From contig CAWJGZ010000001.1 in assembly GCA_963842505.1 (NCBI GenBank), positions 1 to 64,000 on the forward strand: a stretch of DNA of 64,000 nt, in the 5' to 3' direction. How positions within the stretch are numbered: position 1 is the stretch's first letter; every line of letters begins with the position of its first letter. Of the stretch, positions 34,503-44,269 are shown one piece after another. The position numbers and the translations under genes were made by a program. The stretch is from PALSA-129 sp963842505 (lineage in GTDB: Bacteria; Acidobacteriota; Terriglobia; Bryobacterales; Bryobacteraceae). Below the pieces are notes generated by a model, which saw nothing but the letters and a program-made list of their open reading frames with translations, ran no database searches and had not been told where the DNA came from.

Positions 34503-35948
34503 TTATTGCCCCTGTGCCAGTGTATACCCGGCTTTGCCATCGAAATTGCGCAGCATGTGCGTCACGCCGATCTCGATTCCGGCGCCCGCGATGCGCTGCA
34601 ACAGGCCGTTCACCTGCCCCATATTGGCCTCGCTTTCGGACATGTAGCGGCAGCGGAAGCTATCCGTGCAGAAGGTCCACGCATTGCCGCCCGGCCACAC
34701 CTTCACGCCGCGGTTGTCGATCATTTGCAGGCTCAGCCCTTCGCCCGCCAGTTTGCCCATGGCGGCCGCCAGTTGGTTGACGTCGCGCGACGGCCAATAC
34801 ACGAATACATCCACGCCCTTCAACTCCATCCGCACGGTGCTTGGCGCCGCCGCTACGGCTACCGGCGCAGCCGCCGCGGACCTTTTGGCGTACTTCACCG
34901 GCTTCAAGGTATTGGGTTTCTCCCCCAGCCGCTCAATCACCGCCGCCGCGAATTCCTTGGTCCCGACTTTCCGCGTGCTCACGCCTTCCGTGAAAATGTC
35001 GTAGGTATGCACGCCATCTTCGATGGTCCGCAGCCACGCGTTGTGCACCTGCTCGGCCGCGTCCGGCTGGTTGATGTGCACCAGCATCAGCACCGCGCCC
35101 AGTAGCAGCCCCGACGGGTTGGCCAGGTTCTGTCCCGCGCGCCGCGGCGCCGAGCCATGGATGGCTTCGAACATGGCGCACTGCTCTCCCACGTTGGCCG
35201 ACCCCGCCAGCCCCACCGAGCCGGCGATCTGCGCCGCCACGTCCGACAGAATGTCGCCGTACAGATTTGGCATCACAATCACGTCGAATGCTTCCGGCGT
35301 GTCCGCCATCTTGGCCGCCCCAATGTCCACGATCCAGGCTTCCTTCACAATCTCCGGATACGCCGCGCCAATCTTATCAAACACCTTGTGGAACAGCCCG
35401 TCGGTCATCTTCATGATGTTGTCTTTCATGAAGCACGTGACCTTCTTGCGGTTGTGCAGCCGCGCGTATTCGAAGGCGTAGCGCACGATCTTCTCGCAGC
35501 CCGGCTGCGAAATCAGCTTGTTGCACGAGGTCACTTCCGGCGAGAGTTGGTATTCGATCCCAGCGTACAAGTCTTCCTCGTTCTCGCGCACAATCACCAC
35601 GTCCATGTTGGGATGCTTGGTATCGACGAACGGGTGATACGAAACGCACGGCCGGACGTTGGCATACAGCCCCAGGGTCTTGCGGGTGGTCACGTTCAGG
35701 CTCTTGAATCCCCCGCCCTGCGGCGTGGTGATGGGAGCTTTCAGAAAGACTTTGGTTCGCAGGAGCGAGGCCCACGAGCTCGGTTCAATTCCGGCGGTGT
35801 TGCCGCTCAGATAAACCTTTTCGCCAATCTCGATGGTTTCGATATCCAGAGCCGCGCCGGAGGCTTCCAGGATCTGCAGCGTGGCGTTCATGATTTCCGG
35901 GCCAATGCCGTCTCCATAGGCGACGGTGATAGGTGTTTTGGTGGACAT
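34503..35948 (-). CDS. icd: Isocitrate dehydrogenase, dimeric type with C-terminal extension
   Basis: 481 residues from ATG 35948 (MSTKTPITVAYGDGIGPEIM). It catalyses oxidative decarboxylation of isocitrate to 2-oxoglutarate in the TCA cycle. The isocitrate/metal-binding parts are visible: NVTTRKTLGLYANVRP, VRENEEDLYAGIEYQ and PNLYGDILSDVAAQIAGSVG; cofactor binding includes EAIHGSAPRRAGQN. After about residue 340 an Ala-rich linker leads to an extra domain (ELKGVDVFVYWPSRDVNQLA) as in Thermus and Rickettsia enzymes of 480-496 residues. It is the only clear central-metabolism gene here and probably resident chromosome. NAD or NADP preference was not decided. Confidence 0.9.
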   Translation of the reverse strand: MSTKTPITVAYGDGIGPEIMNATLQILEASGAALDIETIEIGEKVYLSGNTAGIEPSSWASLLRTKVFLKAPITTPQGGGFKSLNVTTRKTLGLYANVRPCVSYHPFVDTKHPNMDVVIVRENEEDLYAGIEYQLSPEVTSCNKLISQPGCEKIVRYAFEYARLHNRKKVTCFMKDNIMKMTDGLFHKVFDKIGAAYPEIVKEAWIVDIGAAKMADTPEAFDVIVMPNLYGDILSDVAAQIAGSVGLAGSANVGEQCAMFEAIHGSAPRRAGQNLANPSGLLLGAVLMLVHINQPDAAEQVHNAWLRTIEDGVHTYDIFTEGVSTRKVGTKEFAAAVIERLGEKPNTLKPVKYAKRSAAAAPVAVAAAPSTVRMELKGVDVFVYWPSRDVNQLAAAMGKLAGEGLSLQMIDNRGVKVWPGGNAWTFCTDSFRCRYMSESEANMGQVNGLLQRIAGAGIEIGVTHMLRNFDGKAGYTLAQGQ

Positions 35949-36049
35949 AGTGGAACACCCAGCATAGTTGGAATGCGCCACACTGGGCGATTACGTGCGA
36001 GCGAAAGAAATCTTAAAAATTTCTTAAACAACGCATCCTGAAGGCCTAC

Positions 36050-36157
36050 AAGCACCTATCTAAGGTCGGGCCCTTTCGCGTAGACTCTTCAGAGCGTCTC
36101 CTCTTGCGCGAAGGTAAGCTCACCTCCCTTACGTCGGAACTCTGCATGCCCGTCTGA
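36050..36157 (+). pseudogene. Fragment of a winged-helix regulator gene
   Basis: 35 codons reading KHLSKVGPFRVDSSERLLLR and EGKLTSLTSEL before a stop. It parallels the start of the regulator at 38231 (GFGPFRLDPSERLLLREDEP) but lies on the opposite strand. It is a relic of a duplicated regulator. Confidence 0.6.
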
Positions 36158-36265
36158 ATTCGCAGCGGATTCCTGAAGGAACCCGACTCCTGACGCCACC
36201 AAGTCGGTTGTGGAAAAGAAATCCGGCGTCGCACGGAAAGCCCGCTATACCACGATCTTGGGAGA

Positions 36266-38231
36266 TTACTCCGAATAATCCCCAGAACCAGAGCGCATCG
36301 ATTCCGTGGATTTCTGGTTTACCGAAATCAGTCCCATCTGACGTAGCAATTGGGTGAACCGGGGATCGGAGCGAATTAGATCGAGCAGTGGATCAGCGTT
36401 CGCGTACACCATATAAGTGGAGCGATCCTGATAGGCTCGAGACAGCCAATCCAGAGCACTGTTCCGATCTCCCAATCCCACACACACCAGGACCATGCTG
36501 AAGGCCGGCACAAACTCGCGGCTCGCCCGATTGGTCAGATCCGCCAGGGTCTTGCGGGCCGCTGTGGTGTTACCTGATAACGCCTGGGCATAGCCGGTCA
36601 GGCCATCAAGATAAGGGTCGGGACCGGAGAGTTCTCTGGCCTGTCTGAATTCCCGAAGAGCCTCAGCGAAATTCTTGTTCGCTGCATAAGCCATACCCAG
36701 TCTGGTATGTGCCCGTGCGAAATGGGAATCGAGATCGATAACTTTACGGAAAGCTTCGATCGCTTGGTCATATTGACGATTCCAATAGAAAACTCTCCCC
36801 ACCTCAGTGTTTGTGCTCATGGAAAGGGGATCTACCTGGTACGCGGATTGTATCTGAGAGAGCGCCTCACTCGAGCGACCCAAGGCCGCGAGCTCGAGGG
36901 CGTACCATGTATGCGCCAGCCCGTAATTCGGATTCAGCTCGATCGAGCGTCGGAATTCCTGCTCGGCTTGATGCCAGTTCCATTCGTAATAAAAACAAAT
37001 CATCCCCAAAGAGGTGTGTGCTTCCGCAAGTCCGTCATCGAGCTGCAGGGCTTTCAGTGCGGCGGCTTTGGCGTTTGGATAAGCCTGTTGAGCCGGCTCT
37101 ACCCCGTACGAGGCCAGCAGCGCGTAGGAATCTGCAAGACCGGCGTATGCGGCGGCGAAATGTTGATCTTCCAGTGCGGCTCTTTGAAAAGATTCGATAC
37201 TTCGCCTGAGACCTTGCTCCGTGCGCTTGTTCCAGAAATAGCGTCCTTCGAGGTAAAGCCGATAGGCTACCGGATTCCGAGTCATCATTGCAGGAGAACG
37301 CATTTTTTCCTGCTGGGATACACGGAGCGGGATTGCCTGCGCGATCTTGTCTTCCATCTCGCGTTCCAGGTAAAAGACTCTGTCCCGCGCACCCTCAAAC
37401 CGACCTGCCCAGATCGACGACGCATCCGTGACCCGCACCAATTCCAGGCTCACCCGAACGCGATCTGCGGAAACATCGATATTACCGAACAAAACAGCGT
37501 CCACTTTCTGGGCATGGCCAATGGCCGCTGCCTCGATCCTTGATGTGGCCGGCTCCAGTGCCACGGTAGTGGGCCGTACGACGAGTTGTCCGGTTGCCGC
37601 TAGACCAGTAATGAGGGATTCCGCCATCCCTACGCGCAGCGAATCCCTCCCCGGATCCAGGCTGACACTTCGAAATGGCAGAACCACAAGGCTGTGGATC
37701 TGCGGCCAGGAGAACCGGTACCCTCCGATGAGAGAGCAGAAACAGACCAGCCAAGACCACGATAGCAAGAGATGCCAAGAGAAAAGGCACCGGATGCCAG
37801 TGCGAAGGACGCCGGGCTTCTGGTGGCTCCGGCAAGGTCTCCGGCATAGGCAGGGACGGCTTGACGGGAGGCGGTCCCGCCAGCGGTTCGGCTTCCGTCT
37901 CAGGCTTGACAACCTGACAAACTTCGTAGACAAACCGGTAGCCCTGCCCGGCGACTGTCGCGATATAGGCACGCTCGTCGTCTCTCAGCGCCTTACGGAG
38001 CATGGAGATCGTGACGGCCAGGTTCCCGTCCTCTACGAAACAGTCGGGCCAAACTGCGTTCTTCAAATCCGCCTTGGGCACCAAGTGCCCGGCTCGTTCC
38101 AGCAGCATCAGCAGAACATCGAAGGCCTTGGACGTGAGGCACACGGGCTCGTCTTCGCGCAAGAGGAGACGCTCCGAGGGGTCGAGCCGGAAGGGACCAA
38201 ATCCGTCCAAGTACTTCATTGCCTTAGCCAT
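36266..38231 (-). pseudogene. CadC-like membrane regulator with TPRs, frameshifted
   Basis: The first frame from ATG 38231 has the winged-helix domain (FDVLLMLLERAGHLVPKADL, TISMLRKALRDD, AYIATVAGQGYRFVYEV), a Pro-rich linker and a membrane segment (VPFLLASLAIVVLAGLFLL). Near 37695 the reading shifts by one base. The second frame continues IHSLVVLPFRSVSLDPGRDS, a TolB-like region, then at least six TPR units to 36266. Together about 650 residues, the usual layout of acidobacterial CadC-type regulators. Either a real one-base mutation or an assembly error. Confidence 0.75.
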
Positions 38232-38349
38232 ACGGGCGTTAACATCTTTTTAATATTTCTTTTGTCCACACGTAAAGAGCCCGCAGCCCCCAGGGCGGTT
38301 ATTATAGCACGTGAAAACAACAGGGACGAGCGCACCGAATTGAGTCGCC

Positions 38350-39840
38350 TAAAATGTCACCAGGAAGGACTCGGATGCGCCAAATGAAAATGTAACCCGA
38401 AAGGGCGCGAAACATGGCACCCATGAAAGGTGGACATGAACGCGCGCAGACAGTATTTGGAGGAGCTCGGCAAGGAGTACCACCGAGCCGACGAGAAGGG
38501 CCGGAGCCGGTTGCTCGACGAAGCTGAGAAACGTACCGGGCTAAACCGGAAGTACTTGATCCGGGTGTTGAACCACCCGCGTCAGCCAGGGCCGCGGAAG
38601 CGGCGCCAGCGGCGAGCAGAGTATGGGGCGGCGGTGGTGACGGCACTGGTGGAGGTGTGGGACATCTTCGAGCAGCCGTGCGGAGAGCGGATGGCGGCGG
38701 TGCTGAGAAGCGAACTGGACCGGTTGCGGAAACTCGGGGAACTGCGTTGCAGCAACGCGGTGGCCGGGCAGTTGCAGGAGATCTCGGCCAGGACGATTGA
38801 CCGCGTGCTGGGGCGGGAGAAGCGCATCCGGCATTTGCGGCGCAACCGCAACCCCAACGTACAGCGGCTGATCTATCAGAAGGTGCCGGTGAAGGTGGCG
38901 GCGGAGTGGGACACCAGCGAGATTGGCAATGTGCAAGTGGACTTCGTGGCGCACTGCGGACGCTCGACGGGCGGGGACTACATTCATACGATCTCGGCCG
39001 TGGACATCGCCACCAACTGGTGGGAAGGCCAGGCGATCGCCGTCCGGTCGCAGCGGGCGGCCAAAGAGGGTCTGAGCCAAATCCGGGATCGGGTGCCGTT
39101 TCCGATTCGGGAACTGCACCCGGACAACGATTCGGCCCTGGTGAATGATCTGCTGTGGGACTGGACGCAGCAGGAGAAGATCCGGCTGTCACGGTCCCGG
39201 CCGTACAAGAAGAACGACAACGCCTGGGTGGAGCAGAAGAACTGGACGCACGTGCGCAAGGTGGTGGGGTACCGGCGCTTCGACACGACCCGGGAATTGC
39301 GGCTGTTGAATGAGATCTACGCGGAGCTGCGATTGTACAAGAACTTCTGTCTGCCCACGATCCGGCTGAAGAGCAAGGAACGTGTGGAGGGGCGGATCAA
39401 GCGGAAGTACGACAAGCCGGCGACGCCCTACCAACGATTGATGGAATCGAGCCAACTCGCCGGCAAGATGAAGCGGGAGTTGCGGAGGATCTATGAGAGC
39501 CTGAATCCGGCAGCTTTGTACCGACGGATCACCGCATTGCGCGAGCAACTGGAAGAGGCCAGCGCCGGCAAGTTGGAAGGATATGGCAAGCCGTCATACC
39601 GGGGTCTGGCGATCCGCATCAGCAAGCGCCGCAACCCAGTGGCGGCCACCGCGTGAACCGCGAGGTGCCAACGGGGCTGCGCCCCTGCGACCCCGAAAAC
39701 CTTCCCCTGAAAGAAAGGCACGGGGGCATCGTAGCCCTCCCGTTGGTCGGGACCGGGATATACACGTTGTTCGGGTGCTCATCGCGCCCTTGGGTTACAT
39801 TTTCATTTGGCTGAACCGAGACCGGTTTGGGTCACATCGT
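38350..39840 (+). mobile_element. DDE-transposase insertion sequence, about 1.5 kb
   Basis: Imperfect terminal inverted repeats of about 45 bp enclose one gene. The best part is GCCAAATGAAAATGTAACCC, present once near 38383-38400 and inverted near 39792-39813. No clear target duplication was identified. Confidence 0.7.
38436..39656 (+). CDS. Integrase-core DDE transposase (IS481/ISNCY-like)
   Basis: 406 residues from ATG 38436, five bases after AAAGG; a GTG six bases earlier is possible. N-terminal helices (YLIRVLNHPRQPGPRKRR) precede the rve-type catalytic core: VQVDFVAHCG (D), ELHPDNDSALVND (D) and NAWVEQKNWTHVRKVVGYRR (E). The basic C-terminus (RIKRKYDKPATPYQRLMES) is typical of this group, often annotated only as integrase catalytic region. 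It looks intact. Confidence 0.8.
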   Translation: MNARRQYLEELGKEYHRADEKGRSRLLDEAEKRTGLNRKYLIRVLNHPRQPGPRKRRQRRAEYGAAVVTALVEVWDIFEQPCGERMAAVLRSELDRLRKLGELRCSNAVAGQLQEISARTIDRVLGREKRIRHLRRNRNPNVQRLIYQKVPVKVAAEWDTSEIGNVQVDFVAHCGRSTGGDYIHTISAVDIATNWWEGQAIAVRSQRAAKEGLSQIRDRVPFPIRELHPDNDSALVNDLLWDWTQQEKIRLSRSRPYKKNDNAWVEQKNWTHVRKVVGYRRFDTTRELRLLNEIYAELRLYKNFCLPTIRLKSKERVEGRIKRKYDKPATPYQRLMESSQLAGKMKRELRRIYESLNPAALYRRITALREQLEEASAGKLEGYGKPSYRGLAIRISKRRNPVAATA

Positions 39841-40430
39841 TAAATGGCTTGACAAGTCGCACAAGAACTCACACTTGATCCGTGGAAGCGTTGAAGACGC
39901 CGCTCCGAACGGCAGATGCCGTGCTCGCCCAGCACCTCGTTCCCGGAGCCGCGCGAGCACGCGCAACTCCAGGGCGCACTGCTACGGCGCCCGACGGAAT
40001 GTATTCTACTCGCTGCCAGGCCCGTGGCCGTGGGGCGGCAACTGCGGCTCTGAAGTACGGATGGACTGGGTTGACGAGTAGCAAAGCTGAGCACAGAACT
40101 TCCCGAGCCTGAGAGTATGCCCACAGCTCTGTCTTTGGGGGACCAGCCAAGAATTGAAACCAGAAAAGAGCTACTCGTTCGGGTTGTACTCAGTAGGCGT
40201 TGTCCAGGCTTGGTTTCGGCTACTCGCAAAAAACATCGCCTTCGCATTGGTGATGACTACGAGAATGCCCCGTACCAGCGTGGTTTTGCGACGAAAAAAA
40301 CTTCCACGCACCCGGCGCCGGCTGGCTGTTGCCTTCGAATCCCTGCCATGACTTCGTGATAACACCGTCTCAACCACGTCCAGCTATAGCCCTGCGCCGA
40401 GCACATTCCTTTTGATTCAACGCTCCAAGG
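39841..40430. other. Intergenic stretch
   Basis: About 590 bases without a credible gene, repeat or RNA. The short frames here have no domains. Confidence 0.4.
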
Positions 40431-40652
40431 TCACCGTCTCTTCGTGGCCTTCTTCGCTGGTCTCGTCGAAGCTTCCCTTGCCAAACGTTCAGCCGTCCGT
40501 TTCCGCGCTGCGGCAAGGGACGCTATCTTCGCGCGGGCAGAGCGTTGCTCTGGCGTCGAATTGCGTGCGGCCTTCTTACCACCTTGCCTGCCGTACGCGC
40601 TCGCGATCTCTCTCATTGCTTCCCTAACGTCTGCTGGTATCTTCAGGCCCAT
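40431..40652 (-). CDS. Small basic protein
   Basis: 73 residues from ATG 40652 (GAGG just upstream): MGLKIPADVREAMREIASAY, then GRQGGKKAARNSTPEQRS and an Ala/Arg/Lys-rich tail. The GGKKAA-xxxTPEQRS pattern occurs in small, probably DNA-binding proteins of unknown function. Divergent from the ardC operon, with a 210-base shared control region. Confidence 0.55.
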   Translation of the reverse strand: MGLKIPADVREAMREIASAYGRQGGKKAARNSTPEQRSARAKIASLAAARKRTAERLAREASTRPAKKATKRR

Positions 40653-40720
40653 GGCCTCAGAATACACCTGACGGGGTAGGGTGGCGAAAGCGACTGATGA
40701 AAAATAGTTCGAAAAATGTG

Positions 40721-40749
40721 TTGACACCGTAGGGGGTGCGGTGTATTCT
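40721..40749 (+). promoter_or_regulatory. Sigma-70-type promoter of the ardC operon
   Basis: TTGACA at 40721-40726, 17-base spacer, TATTCT at 40744-40749. This is the best promoter seen by eye in the window and points at the ardC operon. Confidence 0.75.
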
Positions 40750-40756
40750 GCAAGTG

Positions 40757-40797
40757 GTTCTGATGTTCGATTCTTCAAACGAATCGAACGCCAGAAC
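40757..40797 (+). promoter_or_regulatory. Strong inverted repeat at the transcription start of the ardC operon
   Basis: Inner arms GTTCGATTC/GAATCGAAC (9 perfect pairs, 7-base loop) and outer arms GTTCTG/CAGAAC, separated by a 2x2 internal loop. It starts about where transcription should begin. It could be a repressor operator or a 5' mRNA structure. Confidence 0.65.
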
Positions 40798-40864
40798 GGA
40801 AACGGGACCGCGACAGACGCCAATCTGGCACGGCCCCTAAACACCAAAGCTGATAGGAGCTTCG

Positions 40865-41770
40865 ATGTCTACTCAAGAGAATACCGCAACCAAACCGGAC
40901 GTTTACCGGCGGGTAACGGACGCAATCATAAACGCAATCGAAACCGGCGCCGGCCAGTACCGGATGCCATGGACAGTCCGACAGGACAAGGGCTTCAGCC
41001 CCGTATCTGTCGGTTCCGCGAAGCCATATCGCGGTATCAACACGCTTGTCCTCTGGGCGCAGTCCCAGAGCAAGAGTTACAGTTCGGCCCTTTGGGGAAC
41101 GTACCAGCAATGGCAGGAGCTTGGTGGCCAGGTTCGCAAGAGTGAGCGTGGATCTCCTGTTGTCTATTGGGGCACCTACGAAAAGCAGACCGGCGAAGGC
41201 GAAGATGGGAAATCCCATCAGGGGCTGTTCGCCAAGGGCTACACCGTTTTCAACATCGAACAGGTTGACGGCTGCAAGCTGCCGAAGCGGTTCGAGCCGA
41301 AGCTCAGCCACAATGAACGCATCGCACGTGCTGATTCGTTTTTTGCCGGCATAGGAATTGAGGTCCGGGACGGGGGAAACCGCGCGTTCTATCGACCCGA
41401 TGTCCCCGAAGCGGTGTACGTACCTGGCTTCGATCAATTTCCAGACCGCGTCGATTACTACAGCGTGTTGGCCCATGAATCCACCCATTGGACCTCGCAC
41501 GCTTCGAGGTGCGACCGTCAGCTCGGGAAACGGTTCGGCGATGCTGCTTATACGGTTGAAGAACTGATTGCTGAGCTTGGTTCCGCTTACACCATGGCAG
41601 GGTTGCAGCTTGAATTGACCCCGCGTGAGGATCACGCCCAGTACATCCAATCGTGGTTGCGGGTTCTCAAGGCAGATAAACGCGCCGTGTTCACGGCAGC
41701 ATCCAAGGCGCAGCAAGCGGCGGATTTCTTAGCGCGGCAGTCTGAGCGTACCGCGGAGGTGGCAGCATGA
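40865..41770 (+). CDS. ardC: ArdC-type antirestriction protein
   Basis: 301 residues. The N-terminal part (KPDVYRRVTDAIINAIETGA, MPWTV, PYRGINTLVLWAQS) is the single-strand DNA-binding ArdC-N domain. The C-terminal part is a zinc metallopeptidase-like domain with HESTHWTSH and, 20-30 residues on, VEELIAELGSAY, which supplies the zinc ligands. ArdC proteins help plasmids and other mobile DNA survive restriction on entry. It is the first of four genes joined by four-base overlaps ending in a recombinase; the type I system nearby is a plausible opponent. Confidence 0.88.
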   Translation: MSTQENTATKPDVYRRVTDAIINAIETGAGQYRMPWTVRQDKGFSPVSVGSAKPYRGINTLVLWAQSQSKSYSSALWGTYQQWQELGGQVRKSERGSPVVYWGTYEKQTGEGEDGKSHQGLFAKGYTVFNIEQVDGCKLPKRFEPKLSHNERIARADSFFAGIGIEVRDGGNRAFYRPDVPEAVYVPGFDQFPDRVDYYSVLAHESTHWTSHASRCDRQLGKRFGDAAYTVEELIAELGSAYTMAGLQLELTPREDHAQYIQSWLRVLKADKRAVFTAASKAQQAADFLARQSERTAEVAA

Positions 41771-42261
41771 CCGGGCGATACCTGATCTATACCCCCGTGG
41801 AAAGCGCGCGGGATGAAAAGCGCTTCGATACCGCGTGGCGGAGGTTCGCGGAGGTGTGCCGTTCCCTGCATCGGGACGGGCTCAGCTATGACGTGCAACT
41901 GAACCTGACGGCGCCGAACCCGCACGTACTGATCACGGCAAGCGGTACGGCCAAACCTCGCCGGCATCCGGCTGCGCGTGCCTTCAGCCTGCCCGCTCCC
42001 GTGTCCCCGCAACGCTGCCGGGACCGGGCGCTAGAGGCCGAATGGTTCCTACCCGAGAACCGGGAACGCCGAAAGGACGGGGCTGCCTATTGGGGCAAAC
42101 ATCATGCCCGCTATCAGGAACTGACCCAGTTGGCGGAGGATTTCATCCGGGCCGAAGCAGAGTACTGGCGGGAATTGGAACTCCTCAGCGGTCAACGCCA
42201 GCACTTCAAACCGGGACGGACGGATGAAACGGCCCACGCCGATGACGAGGTGGCAGCATGA
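41767..42261 (+). CDS. Protein of unknown function in the ardC operon
   Basis: 164 residues; overlaps ardC by ATGA. No family recognised. The first half looks compact (FAEVCRSLHRDGLSYDVQLN), followed by a Pro/Arg linker and a helical, charged second half (HHARYQELTQLAEDFIRAEA). No membrane or signal sequence, so cytoplasmic. The overlap with both neighbours implies coupled translation and a function in the mobile module. Confidence 0.65.
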   Translation: MTGRYLIYTPVESARDEKRFDTAWRRFAEVCRSLHRDGLSYDVQLNLTAPNPHVLITASGTAKPRRHPAARAFSLPAPVSPQRCRDRALEAEWFLPENRERRKDGAAYWGKHHARYQELTQLAEDFIRAEAEYWRELELLSGQRQHFKPGRTDETAHADDEVAA

Positions 42262-42905
42262 CCACTAATCTGCTCGACATCTTGCTGGGCGGCGCAACTG
42301 CGGAGGTTGCGCCCGTTCTTCCGAAGCCAATCGTTCGCTTGCACTCTTACCGCTGCACGGATTGCCTGTCTATCTGCACGTCGGCGGAGCAGTTGAGCTA
42401 CCGTGACCGGCACGGCTACATCATCGCGGGCGGAAAGTGCGGCGCCTGTGACGGCAGTCTCGAATATCTTGGACGCACTGAACGTGATCGGCTAATCAAA
42501 GAGCATGAGGCTTGCCCGTGCGATGACCGCTGCACGTCGGCGCGTGGGCCTAACTGTTCCTGCCGATGCGGCGGTGAGAACCACGGAAGCAACATGACAG
42601 TTACGGTTCGAACCGATGAGCGCGGCATCCCGGTTGCCATGATCGACCCAGCGGCGTGCCTGAAGACCGAAGAGTACAGGGCGGCCAAACAGGGATTTTG
42701 GGACGCATGGAATCCCCGCTACCGTGCGATCACGGATAAAAAGAACCGCGGCGAGTGGATCGAAGCGTTCAGCATTTACCTCGATGGTCAATACTCTGCA
42801 CGGGCGTTTCATAAAGCGGTTGAGCTACGGACTCACTCCAGCCGGAACCGGAAGATCCGTGCCCTCACACAAGAGATTCGAGGGAAATTCGAGGCGGCAG
42901 CATGA
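42258..42905 (+). CDS. Cysteine-rich zinc-binding protein of unknown function in the ardC operon
   Basis: 215 residues. Cys pairs occur at CTDCLSIC and CGACDG, followed by a dense cluster, CPCDDRCTSARGPNCSCRCG, then GENHG. Two or more zinc sites are likely. The cluster is reminiscent of small phage and plasmid proteins. The C-terminal half is helical and basic (FHKAVELRTHSSRNRKIRAL). Overlaps both neighbours by four bases. Confidence 0.65.
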   Translation: MTTNLLDILLGGATAEVAPVLPKPIVRLHSYRCTDCLSICTSAEQLSYRDRHGYIIAGGKCGACDGSLEYLGRTERDRLIKEHEACPCDDRCTSARGPNCSCRCGGENHGSNMTVTVRTDERGIPVAMIDPAACLKTEEYRAAKQGFWDAWNPRYRAITDKKNRGEWIEAFSIYLDGQYSARAFHKAVELRTHSSRNRKIRALTQEIRGKFEAAA

Positions 42906-43885
42906 AGCCGGATACCGAGATTATCGGGCCGGTAAACAGCATGGGGGCGGACGTGGTTCCGCTCCCCGTGGTGCCCTCCGAACAGGTACGTCAATACATC
43001 CGCGCGTCGAAGGCGGAGAACACTCTGCGCGGCTACCAAAGTGACTGGCGGGCATTTTGCGCGTGGTGCGAGTTGCACGGTGTTCACTCCCTGCCGGTGG
43101 CGCCGGAAGCCGTAGCGGCCTACATCGCGGAATGCGCTGGGCACCTGAAGCCGGGTAGCATTCAACGTAGACTCAACGCCATCACCGAAGCGCACAAGGC
43201 CGTGGGGCTGGATTCCCCTACGCACGCCGGCATCGCGCGGAACACCATGAAGGGCATCCGTCGGACCCTGGGGACGGCGCCGTCCCAGAAGGCGGCGGCA
43301 TTGACGGACGACGTTCGGGCCATGATAGACGCTACGGATGCGAGCTTGATCGGCGCGCGCGACCGGGCGCTAATCCTGCTCGGGTTCGCTGGTGCGTTCC
43401 GCCGTTCGGAACTCGTTGGGCTCGACGCCGCAGACTGCGCCTTCAGCAAAGACGGTTTCACAGTGGCGTTGCGGCGGTCCAAGACCGATCAGGACGGCGC
43501 GGGTCGGAAAATCGGAATACCCTACGGCGCGAATCCCGAGACGTGCCCTGTGCGCACGGTTCAGGATTGGTTGGAACAGGCCGGCGTCATCACCGGGCCG
43601 TTGTTCCGTTCGATTAATCGCCACGGGCATGTGCAGCCGGACAGGCTATCGGGTGGCGACGTGGCGCGCGTGGTGAAGAAGTTGGCACTGCGGGCCGGAT
43701 TGGATGCTCAAAAGTATGCCGGGCACTCGCTAAGGGCCGGGCACGCCACGGCGGCTGCAATCGCGGGCGCTTCTGAGCGCTCGATCATGAAGCAGACCGG
43801 GCACAGGTCCGTGCAAATGGTCAGGCGATATATCCGGGACGGTAGCCTGTTCCGCGAAAACAGCGCCGGGAAGCTAGGGTTGTAA
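42902..43885 (+). CDS. Tyrosine recombinase closing the ardC operon
   Basis: 327 residues. The core-binding domain has SKAENTLRGYQSDWRAFCAW. The catalytic domain has Arg in FAGAFRRSELVGLD, His/Arg in AGHSLRAGHATAA, His in KQTGHRSVQMV and Tyr in RRYIRDGSLF. All needed residues are visible. As the last gene of the operon it probably integrates or excises the module, but no attachment repeats were found. Confidence 0.85.
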   Translation: MKPDTEIIGPVNSMGADVVPLPVVPSEQVRQYIRASKAENTLRGYQSDWRAFCAWCELHGVHSLPVAPEAVAAYIAECAGHLKPGSIQRRLNAITEAHKAVGLDSPTHAGIARNTMKGIRRTLGTAPSQKAAALTDDVRAMIDATDASLIGARDRALILLGFAGAFRRSELVGLDAADCAFSKDGFTVALRRSKTDQDGAGRKIGIPYGANPETCPVRTVQDWLEQAGVITGPLFRSINRHGHVQPDRLSGGDVARVVKKLALRAGLDAQKYAGHSLRAGHATAAAIAGASERSIMKQTGHRSVQMVRRYIRDGSLFRENSAGKLGL

Positions 43886-44269
43886 GCACTCCGGGCGATC
43901 CTTGTCCCGACTGGCTTTTGGCATGGGGGAATCAGGTGCGCGCCGAGAGGCCGCGCAGTGGCTCTCCGCGTTCATTGACAACTGAATAGCCCCATCCGTA
44001 AGAACTTGGAAGGATAGGCCACCAGGACCGTTAGCTCGCTGGGCGAAGAAGGCACCGTTTGGTCGAGGTTCAGGCGATCCGGGTGGGGTATTTATAAGGA
44101 TAACCGCCCTTGCCTGCCAGCTCCGACTCCGGCCCGGCGCTCGAACCGCCGAGAGCGCGAGCCACGATATGGCGATGAGGCGCGCCATGCCGCCCGGCCA
44201 GCCCCACCTATTAGCGCCAAAAAGAGTTGACGCCCGGTGACTTCGCGATCAGTTGAAGTGTCCATCGTT
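43886..44269. other. Intergenic stretch after the recombinase
   Basis: No gene recognised. A recombinase attachment site could lie here, but no direct repeat of it was found in the window. Confidence 0.35.
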
